Counted from the stretch's first letter, positions 43,541 through 52,821 are shown. The stretch: DNA of 64,000 bases from Treponema rectale (GCF_014202035.1 NZ_JACHFR010000001.1:806001-870000), one strand, 5' to 3'. Program-made: numbers and translations. Notes: generated from the sequence alone by a model not told the origin.

Positions 43541-44482
43541 CTATTCAATGTGTTCACTTACCCAGTTTACGCTGTCATCCATAATTTCTTCACCGTTGAT
43601 TTCATTATAAAGTTCATGCCTGCAGTCTTTCCAAAGACTTATACTGAGATCTTCTATACCGTTTTTATGATAAATCTTAAACAGGGAACTTACTGTTTTT
43701 GAATAAGAACCTACAGGATCTGCAGTACCTGCAATGAGATAAACAGGAAGAGTACGCGGGATTTTCTTCATTGCCTTTTTTTTGTGAATCATTCCGAGCC
43801 CGTTAAATAAGTCACAGTAAAATCCGATGGTACAGTCAAATCCGCACCAGGGATCTTTTTCATATTTTTCAATTTCAGCATTATTTCTGGACAGCCATGC
43901 AAATTCCGGACAGGGCTTTTTTATACGTGCATTATAAGAACCGAACGCAACTTTTCCCATAAGCCGTGATATCGATTTTTTTCCAGTAAATATTTTAATG
44001 ATGTTTCCTATAGTTCTGGCAGCTGCGATTGTAAGCGGTCTTGGTCCTGCACTTCCACAGATTATAGCGCCGTCTACATCATTTCCGAAATTTTCAATAA
44101 AACACTGGGTTATAAAAGAACCGAAACTATGGCCGAGAATAAAAACTTTCTTTTGAGGATAACGTTTTCTGACAAGACAGACTTCCTCATGAATATCCTT
44201 TACTACCCTCAGAAAACCGTCCTTATCAGAAAGATACCCGAACATTCCGCTTCCATTTTTTTCTGCAAGTGCAGCAGTTTCTCCGTGTCCCCTGTGGTCT
44301 TCACCAAAAAAAGCAATTCCTTTAGAACAGAATTTTTTTGCGAGGGCATCATATCGGAAAGCATGCTCCGTCATTCCGTGACTTAATACGACGCAGGCTT
44401 TTACATCTCCGTCCGGAATCCAGCTGTGAAATACATTGATATTTGAGTCGCTCATTACGATCTGCTCTTTCTGATAGTTCAT
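43541..44482 (-). CDS. Alpha/beta hydrolase (monoacylglycerol lipase-like)
   Basis: A 313-residue serine hydrolase. The oxyanion block SHGMTEHAFRYDALA, then FGEDHRGHGET, and the nucleophile elbow GHSFGSF fit the monoacylglycerol lipase/lysophospholipase family. An acid residue lies in AGTADPVGS and the triad histidine in DCRHELYNE. No signal peptide is present, so it acts in the cytoplasm. It could recycle host-derived lipids. The ATG at 44482 is chosen because GGAG stands seven bases upstream, inside the earlier ATG codon at 44494. Confidence 0.88.
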   Translation of the reverse strand: MNYQKEQIVMSDSNINVFHSWIPDGDVKACVVLSHGMTEHAFRYDALAKKFCSKGIAFFGEDHRGHGETAALAEKNGSGMFGYLSDKDGFLRVVKDIHEEVCLVRKRYPQKKVFILGHSFGSFITQCFIENFGNDVDGAIICGSAGPRPLTIAAARTIGNIIKIFTGKKSISRLMGKVAFGSYNARIKKPCPEFAWLSRNNAEIEKYEKDPWCGFDCTIGFYCDLFNGLGMIHKKKAMKKIPRTLPVYLIAGTADPVGSYSKTVSSLFKIYHKNGIEDLSISLWKDCRHELYNEINGEEIMDDSVNWVSEHIE

Positions 44483-44572
44483 TTTTCGCTCCATGACAGT
44501 CCTGAACTACCGGCATAACCGGAGAAAACAGGGTCTTTAAAATTAAGAAATCATCTGCTATATTCAGAAGAT

Positions 44573-45823
44573 ATGACTGAAACAATTATAACAGAAAAAA
44601 TGGTTTTTGGTGGAGACTGTATTGCAAAAATTGACGGAAAAACTGTTTTTGTACCCTATTCAATACCTGGAGAGAAATTAAAGATAGAAATTACTCAGGA
44701 TTGCGGAGATTTTTACAGAGGAAAAATTCTTGAAGTATTAGAACCGTCTCCCGACAGAGTAATGCCGTTCTGCAGTTACTACGGACGCTGCGGAGGATGC
44801 AATCTTCAGCATATAGATTCTTCAGCACAGCAGAAATACCGTACTCAGATTTTAAAGGATGCTTTTTTAAGGGAAGGAATAGAAACCGGTGATATAGAGG
44901 TTATTTCAGGAGCTTCAAAAGGCTACAGGTCAAGATTTCAGTTTCATGACGGGGGCCTTATGGAAAAATTCAGCAACAACATTGTTCCCATTGAAAACTG
45001 TCCGTGTGCAGAAGAAGAAATAAATCATTACCTGAGAGAAATTCCTTTTGACCAGAGACCTGAAGGAAGAGTTCACGTTTTTGGTTCTGATAAAATTACT
45101 TCAGTTCCGGACGGATATGATAAACTTATAATTGCAGAAGAAATTCATACAGCAGCAAAAAAAGAAACTGTACGTAAATCAGACAGAACACCAACTGGAA
45201 GAAAACTGCCTAAGGTTAAAAAAATACAGAAAAGATTTGCCGGAACATCAATAAATCCTTCAAATTTCTGTACTGTTGAACTGAACGGAAAAAAAATAAG
45301 TTTTGACGTACAGGGATTTTTTCAATCCAATCTTGAGGTTCTGGAAAAAACAATTCCTTACGTAACCGGCGGCATATCAGGAAAAAATGTACTGGACATG
45401 TATGCGGGAGCCGGAACATTTTCTGTTTTTCTTGCAGATAATTTTGAAAAAGTTACTCTTGTCGAGCATAACAGAGATGCCATTGTATATGCGGAACAGA
45501 ATCTTGCCGGCAGAAAGCATGAAAGTTTCGGGCTTAGCGGTGAAGTATGGACAAAATATCATGCTGAAAAATATACGTCATCCATAGGCGGATTTGATGC
45601 TGCCGTAATAGATCCTCCCAGAAGCGGAATGGAAAAAAGCGTATGCCAGTGGCTTTGTTCCTCAGGAATTCCCCATATAAGGAGCGTTTCTTGCAATGCA
45701 GCTACTCATGCAAGGGATGCAAAATTCCTGATCAGGGCCGGCTACAGGCTGTCTAAACTATATTTACTGGATTTTTACCCGCAGACATGTCACATAGAAA
45801 GTCTTGCATGGTTTGAAAAATGA
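44573..45823 (+). CDS. RNA (uracil-5-)-methyltransferase, RumA/TrmA type
   Basis: A 416-residue SAM-dependent enzyme that methylates uracil C5 in rRNA or tRNA. A TRAM domain fills residues 1-58. An Fe-S cluster motif CSYYGRCGGC (Cys 67, 73, 76, with a fourth in NCPCAEEE) follows, as in RlmD. The SAM-binding block VLDMYAGAGTFSVFLADNF and catalytic DPPRSGM and SCNAATHARD (nucleophile Cys 374) are intact. A basic insert (about 195-225) is unusual. TGC-TATATT ends eight bases before the ATG, suggesting a leaderless start. It overlaps the next gene by four bases. Confidence 0.9.
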   Translation: MTETIITEKMVFGGDCIAKIDGKTVFVPYSIPGEKLKIEITQDCGDFYRGKILEVLEPSPDRVMPFCSYYGRCGGCNLQHIDSSAQQKYRTQILKDAFLREGIETGDIEVISGASKGYRSRFQFHDGGLMEKFSNNIVPIENCPCAEEEINHYLREIPFDQRPEGRVHVFGSDKITSVPDGYDKLIIAEEIHTAAKKETVRKSDRTPTGRKLPKVKKIQKRFAGTSINPSNFCTVELNGKKISFDVQGFFQSNLEVLEKTIPYVTGGISGKNVLDMYAGAGTFSVFLADNFEKVTLVEHNRDAIVYAEQNLAGRKHESFGLSGEVWTKYHAEKYTSSIGGFDAAVIDPPRSGMEKSVCQWLCSSGIPHIRSVSCNAATHARDAKFLIRAGYRLSKLYLLDFYPQTCHIESLAWFEK

Positions 45824-47598
45824 AAAAAAAACTGACACCGTTTTTTCTGCTGATTATTTCTGCCTTTCTTACAATTTCAGCTCAGGAATATTCTTTTTAT
45901 GACCTTAATAAAGAAAATCCCGGGTGGACAATGGTACCGGGGGGAAATATTCTCTGTCCACCACAGAAAACATCCTACGGATATGCAGCATTGTGTGAAG
46001 GCAAGTCTTTTGCCGGTTTCTCTGAAAAAGGTAAACTTCTATGGCAGAAAAGCGTAAGGGAAAAGCCTTCACTGTTTTTTACTACGGGCTGCGGCGATAC
46101 GATATGGTTTATTTCAAAATCAAAAAAAATCAATCTTCTGAACCCGGAAGGTCAGCTTCTATGGACTGCAGACTGTGGTTTTGAAGTAAAGGAAAATCCC
46201 CTGCAGGGAAAAGACGGACGGGTTTTTTTAAGGGGAAAAAATGATGTTGCCTGCTATGCCCTGAACGGAAGCCTCAGATGGAAAAAAGAAATAAAAGACC
46301 AGAATGTTTCCCTGCCCCTTGGGGAATTAAATGACGGTTCCATTCTTGTATTTTTAAGTGAACTGGAAAACAATAAATCAAAAGCAGTGCGAATAACCCC
46401 CTTTGGAGAAATAAAAGAAACAATTCTTTTTTCAGGAGAAGCTGTACAGCGGACAGTCTGCCAGGAAGGAATTATTATGGCATTTACAGACGGAAGTGCG
46501 GGATTGTGTACGGTACGGAACGGACAGTCAGTTTCCGGCTGGGTATATAAAAATGATGCCGGCGGTATTCCTTATATTTCAGAAACGGTGAATGATTCTG
46601 CCCTTACAGGACTTGTCTATACATCAGAAGTCGTTTTTTTAAAAAGTGCCTCTGGAGAAAAAGTATATTCCGTAAATTTATCAGGGGATAAACACCTTTC
46701 AAGGCAGAATATAAAGTTTGCATTTACATCAGGAACTGATTTTTATGCCTGTGACAAAGAAAACGCATTCTGTCTGAATCAGGCAGGAAACCTTCTGTGG
46801 AAAGCCAGACTGCCTCTTAAAACAACACCTTTTATTTTCCTTACAGATTCAGATTATCTTGTAACCTGTACATCATCATGGAGTGTTCTTGGCTACAGAA
46901 TGCAGATGGGAGTATCAAAAAAACAGAAGCCGCAGTCAAAAAAAAGAGAAACTGCCGCATACAGCTGTTTTTACGAAACTGTCTCACCTTCAGATAATAT
47001 TACAGGCAGAGCTTTATCAGATACGCAGATTGCAGAAATGGAGATGTTTTTTTCTACAGAAAAAAAGAAAAATAGTGATAGAGATTCATCTGCAAAAGAA
47101 GCATATTACCTTTCTGTACTTGATGCAGAAATTACTCAGATTCTTGCTGAAAGTATGGTACGGGATACAGGACATTCAGAAATTCCTTATTTCAGACAGA
47201 ATGCCGCCTATACACAGAAAATAATAAATCTGGCTTCAAAAACCGGGCTGAACGTTTTCCAGAAAAAATATGTGTCCCTGTTAAGAAAGACTTCTGCTTC
47301 AGGTGATAATCTCCTGCTTTTATCCCTGGTTTCTTCTGCAGGAAACTTTGGTCTTGATACCGACGGTGAACTGCTTGATGCACTGGATTATGTACTTTCA
47401 AAAGCAGATTTACGGGATACTTCTGTTTTAAATTCCATATGTGATTCCGTATTCAAAATATGCAATTTTATGGGTAAACCGATGCTGCTGGAAAAAGGAC
47501 GACATATTATTTCCCGGATAATGAACGGAAGGTACCAGCAGGAATCCAGAGATTATGCCCGAAGCATTCTGGAAAAAATCGTAAAAGCCGGCAGGTAA
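45820..47598 (+). CDS. Secreted PQQ-like beta-propeller protein
   Basis: A 592-residue exported protein with a signal peptide ending at ISAQ (residue 22). The mature part has repeated four-strand blades of the PQQ/BamB kind, with units such as FSEKGKLLWQKSV, LNPEGQLLWTADCG, LNGSLRWKKEI and LNQAGNLLWKARL, where the W closes each blade. After about residue 365 the chain turns lysine-rich, then helical (about 410-592), unlike BamB. Its start overlaps the methyltransferase stop. A periplasmic assembly or scaffold role is inferred. Confidence 0.8.
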   Translation: MKKKLTPFFLLIISAFLTISAQEYSFYDLNKENPGWTMVPGGNILCPPQKTSYGYAALCEGKSFAGFSEKGKLLWQKSVREKPSLFFTTGCGDTIWFISKSKKINLLNPEGQLLWTADCGFEVKENPLQGKDGRVFLRGKNDVACYALNGSLRWKKEIKDQNVSLPLGELNDGSILVFLSELENNKSKAVRITPFGEIKETILFSGEAVQRTVCQEGIIMAFTDGSAGLCTVRNGQSVSGWVYKNDAGGIPYISETVNDSALTGLVYTSEVVFLKSASGEKVYSVNLSGDKHLSRQNIKFAFTSGTDFYACDKENAFCLNQAGNLLWKARLPLKTTPFIFLTDSDYLVTCTSSWSVLGYRMQMGVSKKQKPQSKKRETAAYSCFYETVSPSDNITGRALSDTQIAEMEMFFSTEKKKNSDRDSSAKEAYYLSVLDAEITQILAESMVRDTGHSEIPYFRQNAAYTQKIINLASKTGLNVFQKKYVSLLRKTSASGDNLLLLSLVSSAGNFGLDTDGELLDALDYVLSKADLRDTSVLNSICDSVFKICNFMGKPMLLEKGRHIISRIMNGRYQQESRDYARSILEKIVKAGR

Positions 47599-47687
47599 AC
47601 AACTGTTCGTAAAAAAATATCTGCCGGATACCATTTTTACTTTATTAAATAAACTTTGAGTGATAAAATTAAGACTCTGGAGGAATT

Positions 47688-49391
47688 ATGAAAAAAATTT
47701 TTCTGGCTCTTGCAGCTGCATTAAGTTTCAGTGCTTTTGCCCTTGAAGTAAATGAGGAAGAACTTCAAAGTGCAGGTTCTGAAGATATTGTACGTTTTGA
47801 AAACTATACAGGGCCTCACTCTGTAGTAGAAAGTGCCGCCAGTATCAGTGCAATCGGAACAGGACTGGGAAGACAGGTTGCATCTTCTGTAAACAGTTCT
47901 GCCACTTTCGGTAAAAATCAGAAATATACTGTAATTCATGCTGTTGATCCTTCCGTAAAAACGGGACTTGATGCAGACATCATTATTATAAATTCAAACG
48001 CTTCTGTTGATCACATAAAAAACCTCCGCAGGATTATTGCCTCTTATCTTGAGAGTGCCTACGGTTATTCCCGGAAAGATGCATCCACCGTTGCTGTTTT
48101 TGTAACGGTTTATAATGCCGTATACCGCGGAAAGCTGGATGTTTTTCAGTCTAAATATAAGAAGGCTGTAACAGATAATCTTTCTTCCGATAAATGCGGA
48201 CTAAGCGTAAAATACAGTGACTGGCCGGGAAATTCCCAGATTGTAATTCCTCTTTATGATGTAAACGGAGGACTTTCTACAGTTGATACTTCTGTTATAA
48301 GTGACAAATCAGTCGTTCAGTCCATGCAGGAAGAAGATAACCGTGGCGTTGACGAGCGCAAAAACATGGTTGACATAAAAGAACGTGAAGCAGAAAAAGC
48401 CGGCGAAAAAGCACAGGAGTCTGCAAAAAAAGCACAGGAAGAAAACGACAAGCTTGAAAAGCAGAAAGCTGCAGAAAAAGCAGCTCAGGAAAATGCTGAT
48501 AAAAAACAGGCCGTTGCTGAAGAAGCACAGGCACAGGCTGATCAGGCAAAAAAAGAAGCTCAGGAAAATCCTGAAGACAGCCAGAAACAGCAGGAAGCTG
48601 AAGAAGCACAGGCACAGGCTGATCAGGCACAGGCTGAAGCTGAAGAAGCACAGGCACAGGCTGATCAGGAAGCTGAAAAAACAGAAGAACAGCAGCAGGC
48701 TGCAGACACAGCACAGGCACAGGCTGATGAAGACCAGGCGTTTGCTGATAAAAAGGAAAATGAAGCACAGAATGAAAGGCAGGAAATTGCCCGGGATCAG
48801 CAGGAACTTATTCAGGAAGCCATAAAAGAAGCTTCAAATCCAAACATTGTTGTTGGACTTAAAATTACTGATGCATCACAGCAGTTGAGTAAAATGGTAC
48901 GTGTAGACGGAAACGACGGTTCAACCTTAAAAGAATCTCCTGTTACAGTAATCCGCGGAAGAACAATTCTTCCTGTAGAGGGTGCAGTTATAGAAGATGC
49001 TCCAGAGGGACTTGATCTTTCACTTGTTTATGCAGCAATCTGTGGTGAAAATACTGGTAATGGTGCAGTAAAACTTTGCCTTCTGGATGCCTTTAAAATG
49101 GAAATCCAGAAAGAAAGCAATGAAGCTGTAAGTCCTGATTCCGTTCTTGTAAATAATGGAAATGATTATTACTGCATACTTGATGAAGGCGGAAAATACT
49201 ATCTTGGAAAATTTGATAAAAACCTTAAGCTCCTTCTTAAGAGTCAGATTGAAGTTAACAGTGCAACTCCTGTAACTGTTACTTCTCAGGGTATTATCGT
49301 AACAAATGCTAAAGGAAGTATTTCCCTTCTTAAACTTTCTGATCTTTCAGAAGTAAATACGTCCTCATCAGCAGCCGGTTATCAGAAATAA
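47688..49391 (+). CDS. P83/100 family surface antigen
   Basis: A 567-residue exported protein matching the spirochaetal P83/100 antigen family (Borrelia P83/100). A signal peptide of about 18 residues precedes a conserved N-terminal domain (about 20-220) that includes NLRRIIASYLESAYGYSRKDA. Residues 225-370 form a coiled coil very rich in A, E, Q and K, with repeats of AEEAQAQADQA. The C-terminal domain (about 375-567) is beta-rich. CTGGAGGAATT precedes the ATG. The precise role is unknown. The repeats may vary between strains. Confidence 0.88.
   Translation: MKKIFLALAAALSFSAFALEVNEEELQSAGSEDIVRFENYTGPHSVVESAASISAIGTGLGRQVASSVNSSATFGKNQKYTVIHAVDPSVKTGLDADIIIINSNASVDHIKNLRRIIASYLESAYGYSRKDASTVAVFVTVYNAVYRGKLDVFQSKYKKAVTDNLSSDKCGLSVKYSDWPGNSQIVIPLYDVNGGLSTVDTSVISDKSVVQSMQEEDNRGVDERKNMVDIKEREAEKAGEKAQESAKKAQEENDKLEKQKAAEKAAQENADKKQAVAEEAQAQADQAKKEAQENPEDSQKQQEAEEAQAQADQAQAEAEEAQAQADQEAEKTEEQQQAADTAQAQADEDQAFADKKENEAQNERQEIARDQQELIQEAIKEASNPNIVVGLKITDASQQLSKMVRVDGNDGSTLKESPVTVIRGRTILPVEGAVIEDAPEGLDLSLVYAAICGENTGNGAVKLCLLDAFKMEIQKESNEAVSPDSVLVNNGNDYYCILDEGGKYYLGKFDKNLKLLLKSQIEVNSATPVTVTSQGIIVTNAKGSISLLKLSDLSEVNTSSSAAGYQK
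48516..48728 (+). repeat. In-frame tandem-like repeats of the P83/100 coiled coil
   Basis: Near-identical 31-32-base units at 48516-48547, 48597-48628 and 48639-48669 encode AEEAQAQADQ. A shorter piece at 48711-48728 repeats the GCACAGGCACAGGCTGAT part. They lie inside the reading frame, so gain or loss of units keeps the frame. Confidence 0.9.
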
Positions 49392-49416
49392 TAAAGCAGT
49401 TATATAATGAATATAC

Positions 49417-49449
49417 AGCCCCTTTTACCTGATAAAAGTAGAAGGGGCT
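49417..49449. terminator. Terminator after the P83/100 gene
   Basis: AGCCCCTT with TAC pairs with its complement after a loop, one wobble, then TTTTTTA. It sits between convergent P83/100 and dnaB. Confidence 0.8.
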
Positions 49450-49484
49450 TTTTTAGCAGAAGATTTTTTTACTTGTAACAGTTC

Positions 49485-50828
49485 CTACTCTCTTTCTCTG
49501 GATTTATTCTCAAATTTCGTATAACTTGAAATAAAAAGAACATCTACGTCTCCGATAGGACCGTTTCGCTGTTTTGCAACAACTAGTTTTCTATCAAGTA
49601 CACCGGCATTTTCTTCACCATCTGAATCGGCACCGGCTGTCTTTTTTCTGTCACCATGAATAAACATAACCATATCCGCATCCTGTTCTATAGAACCGGA
49701 GCCCCTCAACTGATTCAAGGTTGGTTCATTTCCTTCTGCGTCACGGGCAACCTGACAGAGAACTACAAGAGGAATTTCAAGTTCACGGGCAAGACTCTTC
49801 AAGGATTTTGAAATAAGAGACTGCTGTTCATATACAGGAAGTCCGTCCTGTTCACTGGAAATAAGACCGATATAGTCTATGAAAATAATTTCAACTTTCT
49901 GATTTGCCTTTAACCGGCGGGCCATTGCCCTAAGGTCAAGGAGTTTCATATTAGGCGTATCAACTATATAAAGGGGTGCATTAAAAGTTCTGCCAGCAGC
50001 ATCCTGTAATTTCTTAAAGTCCTCTATTTTGAGGAAGCCGCTTCTAAGTTTCTGACTTTGAATTCGTGCAACCTGAGAAAGAAGACGCTGACATATCTGT
50101 TCGGCAGACATTTCAAGAGAAAAGAAACCGCAGGGAATATTCTTTTCAATGGCAATATGCTCCATCATGGAAAGGGCAAGCGCTGTTTTACCCATTGAAG
50201 GGCGCGCACCAATAATAGTCATTTCACCTTTCTGAAAACCGTTTGTCATGGTGTCAAGATCATTAAAACCGGAAGGAATACCGGACAGAGCATTATGATT
50301 TTTATATCTGGCATCAATCATTTCTATGGATTTTGTAATAACATCCTGCATGAATTTGATCTGTGTCGTCTGATTTGCATCCGTAATATCAAAAATCTTT
50401 TTTTCACAGTCCTCAAGAACAGCACGGCAGGATTTTGTTTCATCAAAACTTTCAGCCTTTATTTCCTGAGAAATAGTAATCAGATTACGTCTAATAGCCA
50501 GATCATGAACAATATGAGCATAACTTTCAAGATTTGCTGATGTCGGTACAACATCAAAAAGAGATGAAACGTAAGACATTCCCCCAGCCTTTTCAAGCTC
50601 GCCGGATTTTTTTAACTCTTCAATAATAGTAAGAAGATCCCCCCTTACTCCATCAACCGAAAGCTTTTTTATTGCTTTATATATAAGCTGATTCTGCTGG
50701 TTATAAAAATCTTCCTGATTTAAAAAAGAAACAACATTACCTAAAGCATCCCAGTTTATAAGAATTGCCCCCAGTGCGGCCTGTTCTGCATCAAGATTGT
50801 GAGGTGGAATTTTGTCTTTAAGTTCCAT
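49485..50828 (-). CDS. dnaB: Replicative DNA helicase
   Basis: A 447-residue hexameric helicase that opens the replication fork. The N-terminal helical domain starts with PPHNLDAEQAALGAIL. The RecA-like part has Walker A GARPSMGKTALAL (about 205-217), GFFSLEMS and EIIFIDYIGLI (Walker B). The C-terminal end has GSGSIEQDADMVMFIHR-like GSIEQDADMVMF. It ends the rpsF-ssb-rpsR-rplI-dnaB run, a common bacterial order, but a terminator lies just ahead of it. Confidence 0.97.
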   Translation of the reverse strand: MELKDKIPPHNLDAEQAALGAILINWDALGNVVSFLNQEDFYNQQNQLIYKAIKKLSVDGVRGDLLTIIEELKKSGELEKAGGMSYVSSLFDVVPTSANLESYAHIVHDLAIRRNLITISQEIKAESFDETKSCRAVLEDCEKKIFDITDANQTTQIKFMQDVITKSIEMIDARYKNHNALSGIPSGFNDLDTMTNGFQKGEMTIIGARPSMGKTALALSMMEHIAIEKNIPCGFFSLEMSAEQICQRLLSQVARIQSQKLRSGFLKIEDFKKLQDAAGRTFNAPLYIVDTPNMKLLDLRAMARRLKANQKVEIIFIDYIGLISSEQDGLPVYEQQSLISKSLKSLARELEIPLVVLCQVARDAEGNEPTLNQLRGSGSIEQDADMVMFIHGDRKKTAGADSDGEENAGVLDRKLVVAKQRNGPIGDVDVLFISSYTKFENKSRERE

Positions 50829-50846
50829 AAATGGCTCCCATAAAAA

Positions 50847-50920
50847 AAAGGCTGTCTAAAAAGAACTGACAGTCATTATATCATTAAAATGACTGCATTA
50901 AAGCCTTTTAGACAGCCTTT
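50847..50920 (-). terminator. Nested hairpin terminator between rplI and dnaB
   Basis: A long outer stem of about 15 bp (AAAGGCTGTCTAAAA with its complement) encloses a second 8-bp hairpin at 50870-50895. On the minus strand a run of eight T follows, so this acts as a terminator or attenuator before dnaB, partly uncoupling it from ribosomal genes. Confidence 0.8.
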
Positions 50921-50942
50921 ATTATAAATTACTCAGACTGAA

Positions 50943-51479
50943 TTACTCAGACTTTGTTTCTTCAGCAACAGGAGCTTCTTCTTTTTTAGCTTCTTTTTTT
51001 GAAGCCTTTGCTTCATCAGCTGTATCGTCAGTCTTCTGAGCAACGATTGTAAGATTTACTTCTGCAACTGTTGTTTCATAAAGATGAACTTTGAATGTGT
51101 ATTTTCCAACCTGTTTGAATGTAGCACCAGGGATTTCAATCTTCTTTCTTTCGATTTCATATCCGTTTGCATCAAACCAGTTAGCGATTGTAAGGTTAGT
51201 AACGGCACCGTAAAGTTTTCCGTTGTTACCAGCAGGCATTGTAAGTTCAATTGTAAGAGCTTCAAGCTTTTCCTTGAGGGATTTGCTTTCTTCTCTTTTC
51301 TGAGCCTTGCGTGCTTCAATTTCTTCTTTCTTAGATTCGAAGTATGCTACTGTTTCTGCATTGTATGGTACTGCAAGTGAACGTGGAAAAAGGTAGTTGC
51401 GTGCATATCCTGCTGCAACATTTTTTACATCACCCATTTCACCAACATGTTTAACGTCTGTATAAAGAATAACTTTCAT
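50943..51479 (-). CDS. rplI: 50S ribosomal protein L9
   Basis: A 178-residue L9. The N-terminal block MKVILYTDVKHVGEMGDVKNVAAGYARNYLFP is diagnostic (about 1-32), followed by the long connecting helix and C-terminal domain. The chain ends in an extra lysine/alanine/glutamate-rich tail (about 150-178) absent in E. coli L9. The ATG at 51479 is preferred to a TTG three codons earlier because GGAG then has a normal spacing. Confidence 0.95.
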   Translation of the reverse strand: MKVILYTDVKHVGEMGDVKNVAAGYARNYLFPRSLAVPYNAETVAYFESKKEEIEARKAQKREESKSLKEKLEALTIELTMPAGNNGKLYGAVTNLTIANWFDANGYEIERKKIEIPGATFKQVGKYTFKVHLYETTVAEVNLTIVAQKTDDTADEAKASKKEAKKEEAPVAEETKSE

Positions 51480-51546
51480 ATTTTTCAAGCTCCTATTTTA
51501 TTCTGGCCTGTGTTACCAGGAGTAAGCCACGGCCATGTTTTTTTTA

Positions 51547-51870
51547 TTAGTCAGCAACGAACGGAAGAAGACAGATTGCACGTGCACGTTTAATTGCAAC
51601 TGCAAGTTCCTTCTGGTGCTTAGCGCATGTTCCTGTAATGCGGCGTGGAAGAATCTTACCGCGTTCTGTAGTATAGCGGCGAAGTCCGTCACTGTCTTTA
51701 TAATCAATTGTGCCTTTGTTAGCACAGAAACGGCAAACCTTCTTGTGGAAGAAAGCCTTACCTTTACCATTGCGTCCACCACGAACTTCGTCTTCACGAC
51801 CAGAGTCCTGAAGCTGTTCCTGTGTAACTTCTTCTTTCATTTCTACAGATTCAATTGTTTCGTCTGCCAT
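51547..51870 (-). CDS. rpsR: 30S ribosomal protein S18
   Basis: A 107-residue S18. An acidic N-terminal extension (1-35, unlike E. coli S18) precedes the core [14 protein letters not shown] and [16 protein letters not shown], then [14 protein letters not shown]. The cysteines (C46, C49 and one in TGTC) suggest the zinc-binding C+ form. The protein pairs with S6 in the 30S platform. It follows ssb and precedes rplI. Confidence 0.96.
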   Translation of the reverse strand: MADETIESVEMKEEVTQEQLQDSGREDEVRGGRNGKGKAFFHKKVCRFCANKGTIDYKDSDGLRRYTTERGKILPRRITGTCAKHQKELAVAIKRARAICLLPFVAD

Positions 51871-51909
51871 AGTATTTCTCCTGAAATTTTAATGTAGCGG
51901 GTAAATTAA

Positions 51910-52410
51910 TTAAAACGGTATATCCTCTGAAAATCCGCCGTTATCACCGCCAAAAGATTCCGGGCCTGCAGAACCATCATAATAGTCGTTCTGTGGCATA
52001 GAAGTTGCCTGAGGTCTCTGAGTAAATGCCGGTCTTGCCTGATAGCCCCCTGAAGACGACATGTCTTCACCATCAGCACGTCCACCAATAAGCTGGACTG
52101 AATCAGCAACAATACGAACCTTGCTGAATTTCTGACCGTCTTTTTCCCATCTGTCCTGTTTAAGGGAACCCTGAACCGCAATCTTTTTACCTTTCGTGAG
52201 GTATGGCTTTACAGCCTCAGCCGGCTTTCCGAAGTAAGCAACATCAAAATAATTTGCTTCACTTACCCACTGATCGCCTTCTTTTTTGCTGCGGTTAATT
52301 GCAATTGAAAAATTGACGACTGCATTTCCTGTGTTCATAAAACTCATTTCTGCATCTCTCGTCAGGTTTCCAATAAGTATAACGCAGTTTAAATCTGAAA
52401 CTCTTGCCAT
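51910..52410 (-). CDS. ssb: Single-stranded DNA-binding protein
   Basis: A 166-residue SSB that coats single-stranded DNA at forks. The N-terminal OB fold (1-105) begins LNCVILIGNLTRDAEM. A glycine- and serine-rich linker follows, and the acidic C-terminal tip ends DIPF, the docking site for partner proteins such as helicase and repair enzymes. It lies between rpsF and rpsR in the conserved order. Confidence 0.97.
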   Translation of the reverse strand: MARVSDLNCVILIGNLTRDAEMSFMNTGNAVVNFSIAINRSKKEGDQWVSEANYFDVAYFGKPAEAVKPYLTKGKKIAVQGSLKQDRWEKDGQKFSKVRIVADSVQLIGGRADGEDMSSSGGYQARPAFTQRPQATSMPQNDYYDGSAGPESFGGDNGGFSEDIPF

Positions 52411-52441
52411 TTTTTACTCCGAAAGCATTTATTTTATCAGA

Positions 52442-52732
52442 TTAAGCCTTTTTTTCTTCTTTCAATACGAAAAGGTATTTGATAAGGTTTGTGTTGAATT
52501 TAAATGCTGCATCAAGTTCAGCAATTTTTGAAGGATTTGCCTTAATGTTAAGAAGAACAAATCTTCCGCGGTTAAACTTCTTTACTTCATAAGTAAGGTC
52601 GCGGTCTCCGTAAGGTTCTTCTTTTTCGATTTCAGCACCGAATTTTGCAAGATCTGCTTTTACTGCAGCAAGACCTGCATTGTACTTTTCATCCTCAACA
52701 GGATAAATTGTCATAAGTTCATACTTTCTCAT
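52442..52732 (-). CDS. rpsF: 30S ribosomal protein S6
   Basis: A 96-residue S6. MRKYELMTIYPVED at the start and ETLTYEVKKFNRGRFVLL-like YGDRDLTYEVKKFNRGRF in the middle are typical. It is the first gene of the rpsF-ssb-rpsR-rplI run. A consensus promoter is at 52793-52821 and a leader hairpin at 52761-52780 sits just ahead of the AAGGAG ribosome site. Confidence 0.97.
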   Translation of the reverse strand: MRKYELMTIYPVEDEKYNAGLAAVKADLAKFGAEIEKEEPYGDRDLTYEVKKFNRGRFVLLNIKANPSKIAELDAAFKFNTNLIKYLFVLKEEKKA

Positions 52733-52760
52733 CGTATGTTTCTCCTTATGGTCTAAAATG

Positions 52761-52780
52761 GGAACGGCATACGCTGTTCC
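52761..52780 (-). promoter_or_regulatory. Possible S6:S18-binding leader hairpin of rpsF
   Basis: In the transcript, GGAAC pairs with GTTCC around AGCGTATGCC, in which GC pairs with GC and an A faces a C, leaving a bulged CCG-like loop. The rpsF leader of many bacteria carries a hairpin with a conserved CCG that binds the S6:S18 dimer for feedback. Position and CCG fit. The match is by eye. Confidence 0.4.
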
Positions 52781-52792
52781 AAGGGGAGCTTG

Positions 52793-52821
52793 AATATAGC
52801 AGAATCAGGGGATAAAGTCAA
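52793..52821 (-). promoter_or_regulatory. Promoter of the rpsF operon
   Basis: TTGACT (52821-52816) and TATATT (52798-52793), spacer 17, on the minus strand. The start is about 55 bases before rpsF, leaving room for the leader hairpin. Confidence 0.75.

Noticed and set aside
48516-48728. Possible CRISPR-like repeats
   Set aside because: Units are in-frame coding repeats with uneven, non-unique gaps, and no cas genes are near.
48295-48768. Proline- and leucine-rich minus-strand frame of 157 codons
   Set aside because: It is the antisense shadow of the repetitive P83/100 coiled coil; its composition follows from the repeat.
51513-51797. Minus-strand frame of 94 codons over rpsR
   Set aside because: It is another frame of the S18 gene, which is clearly coding.
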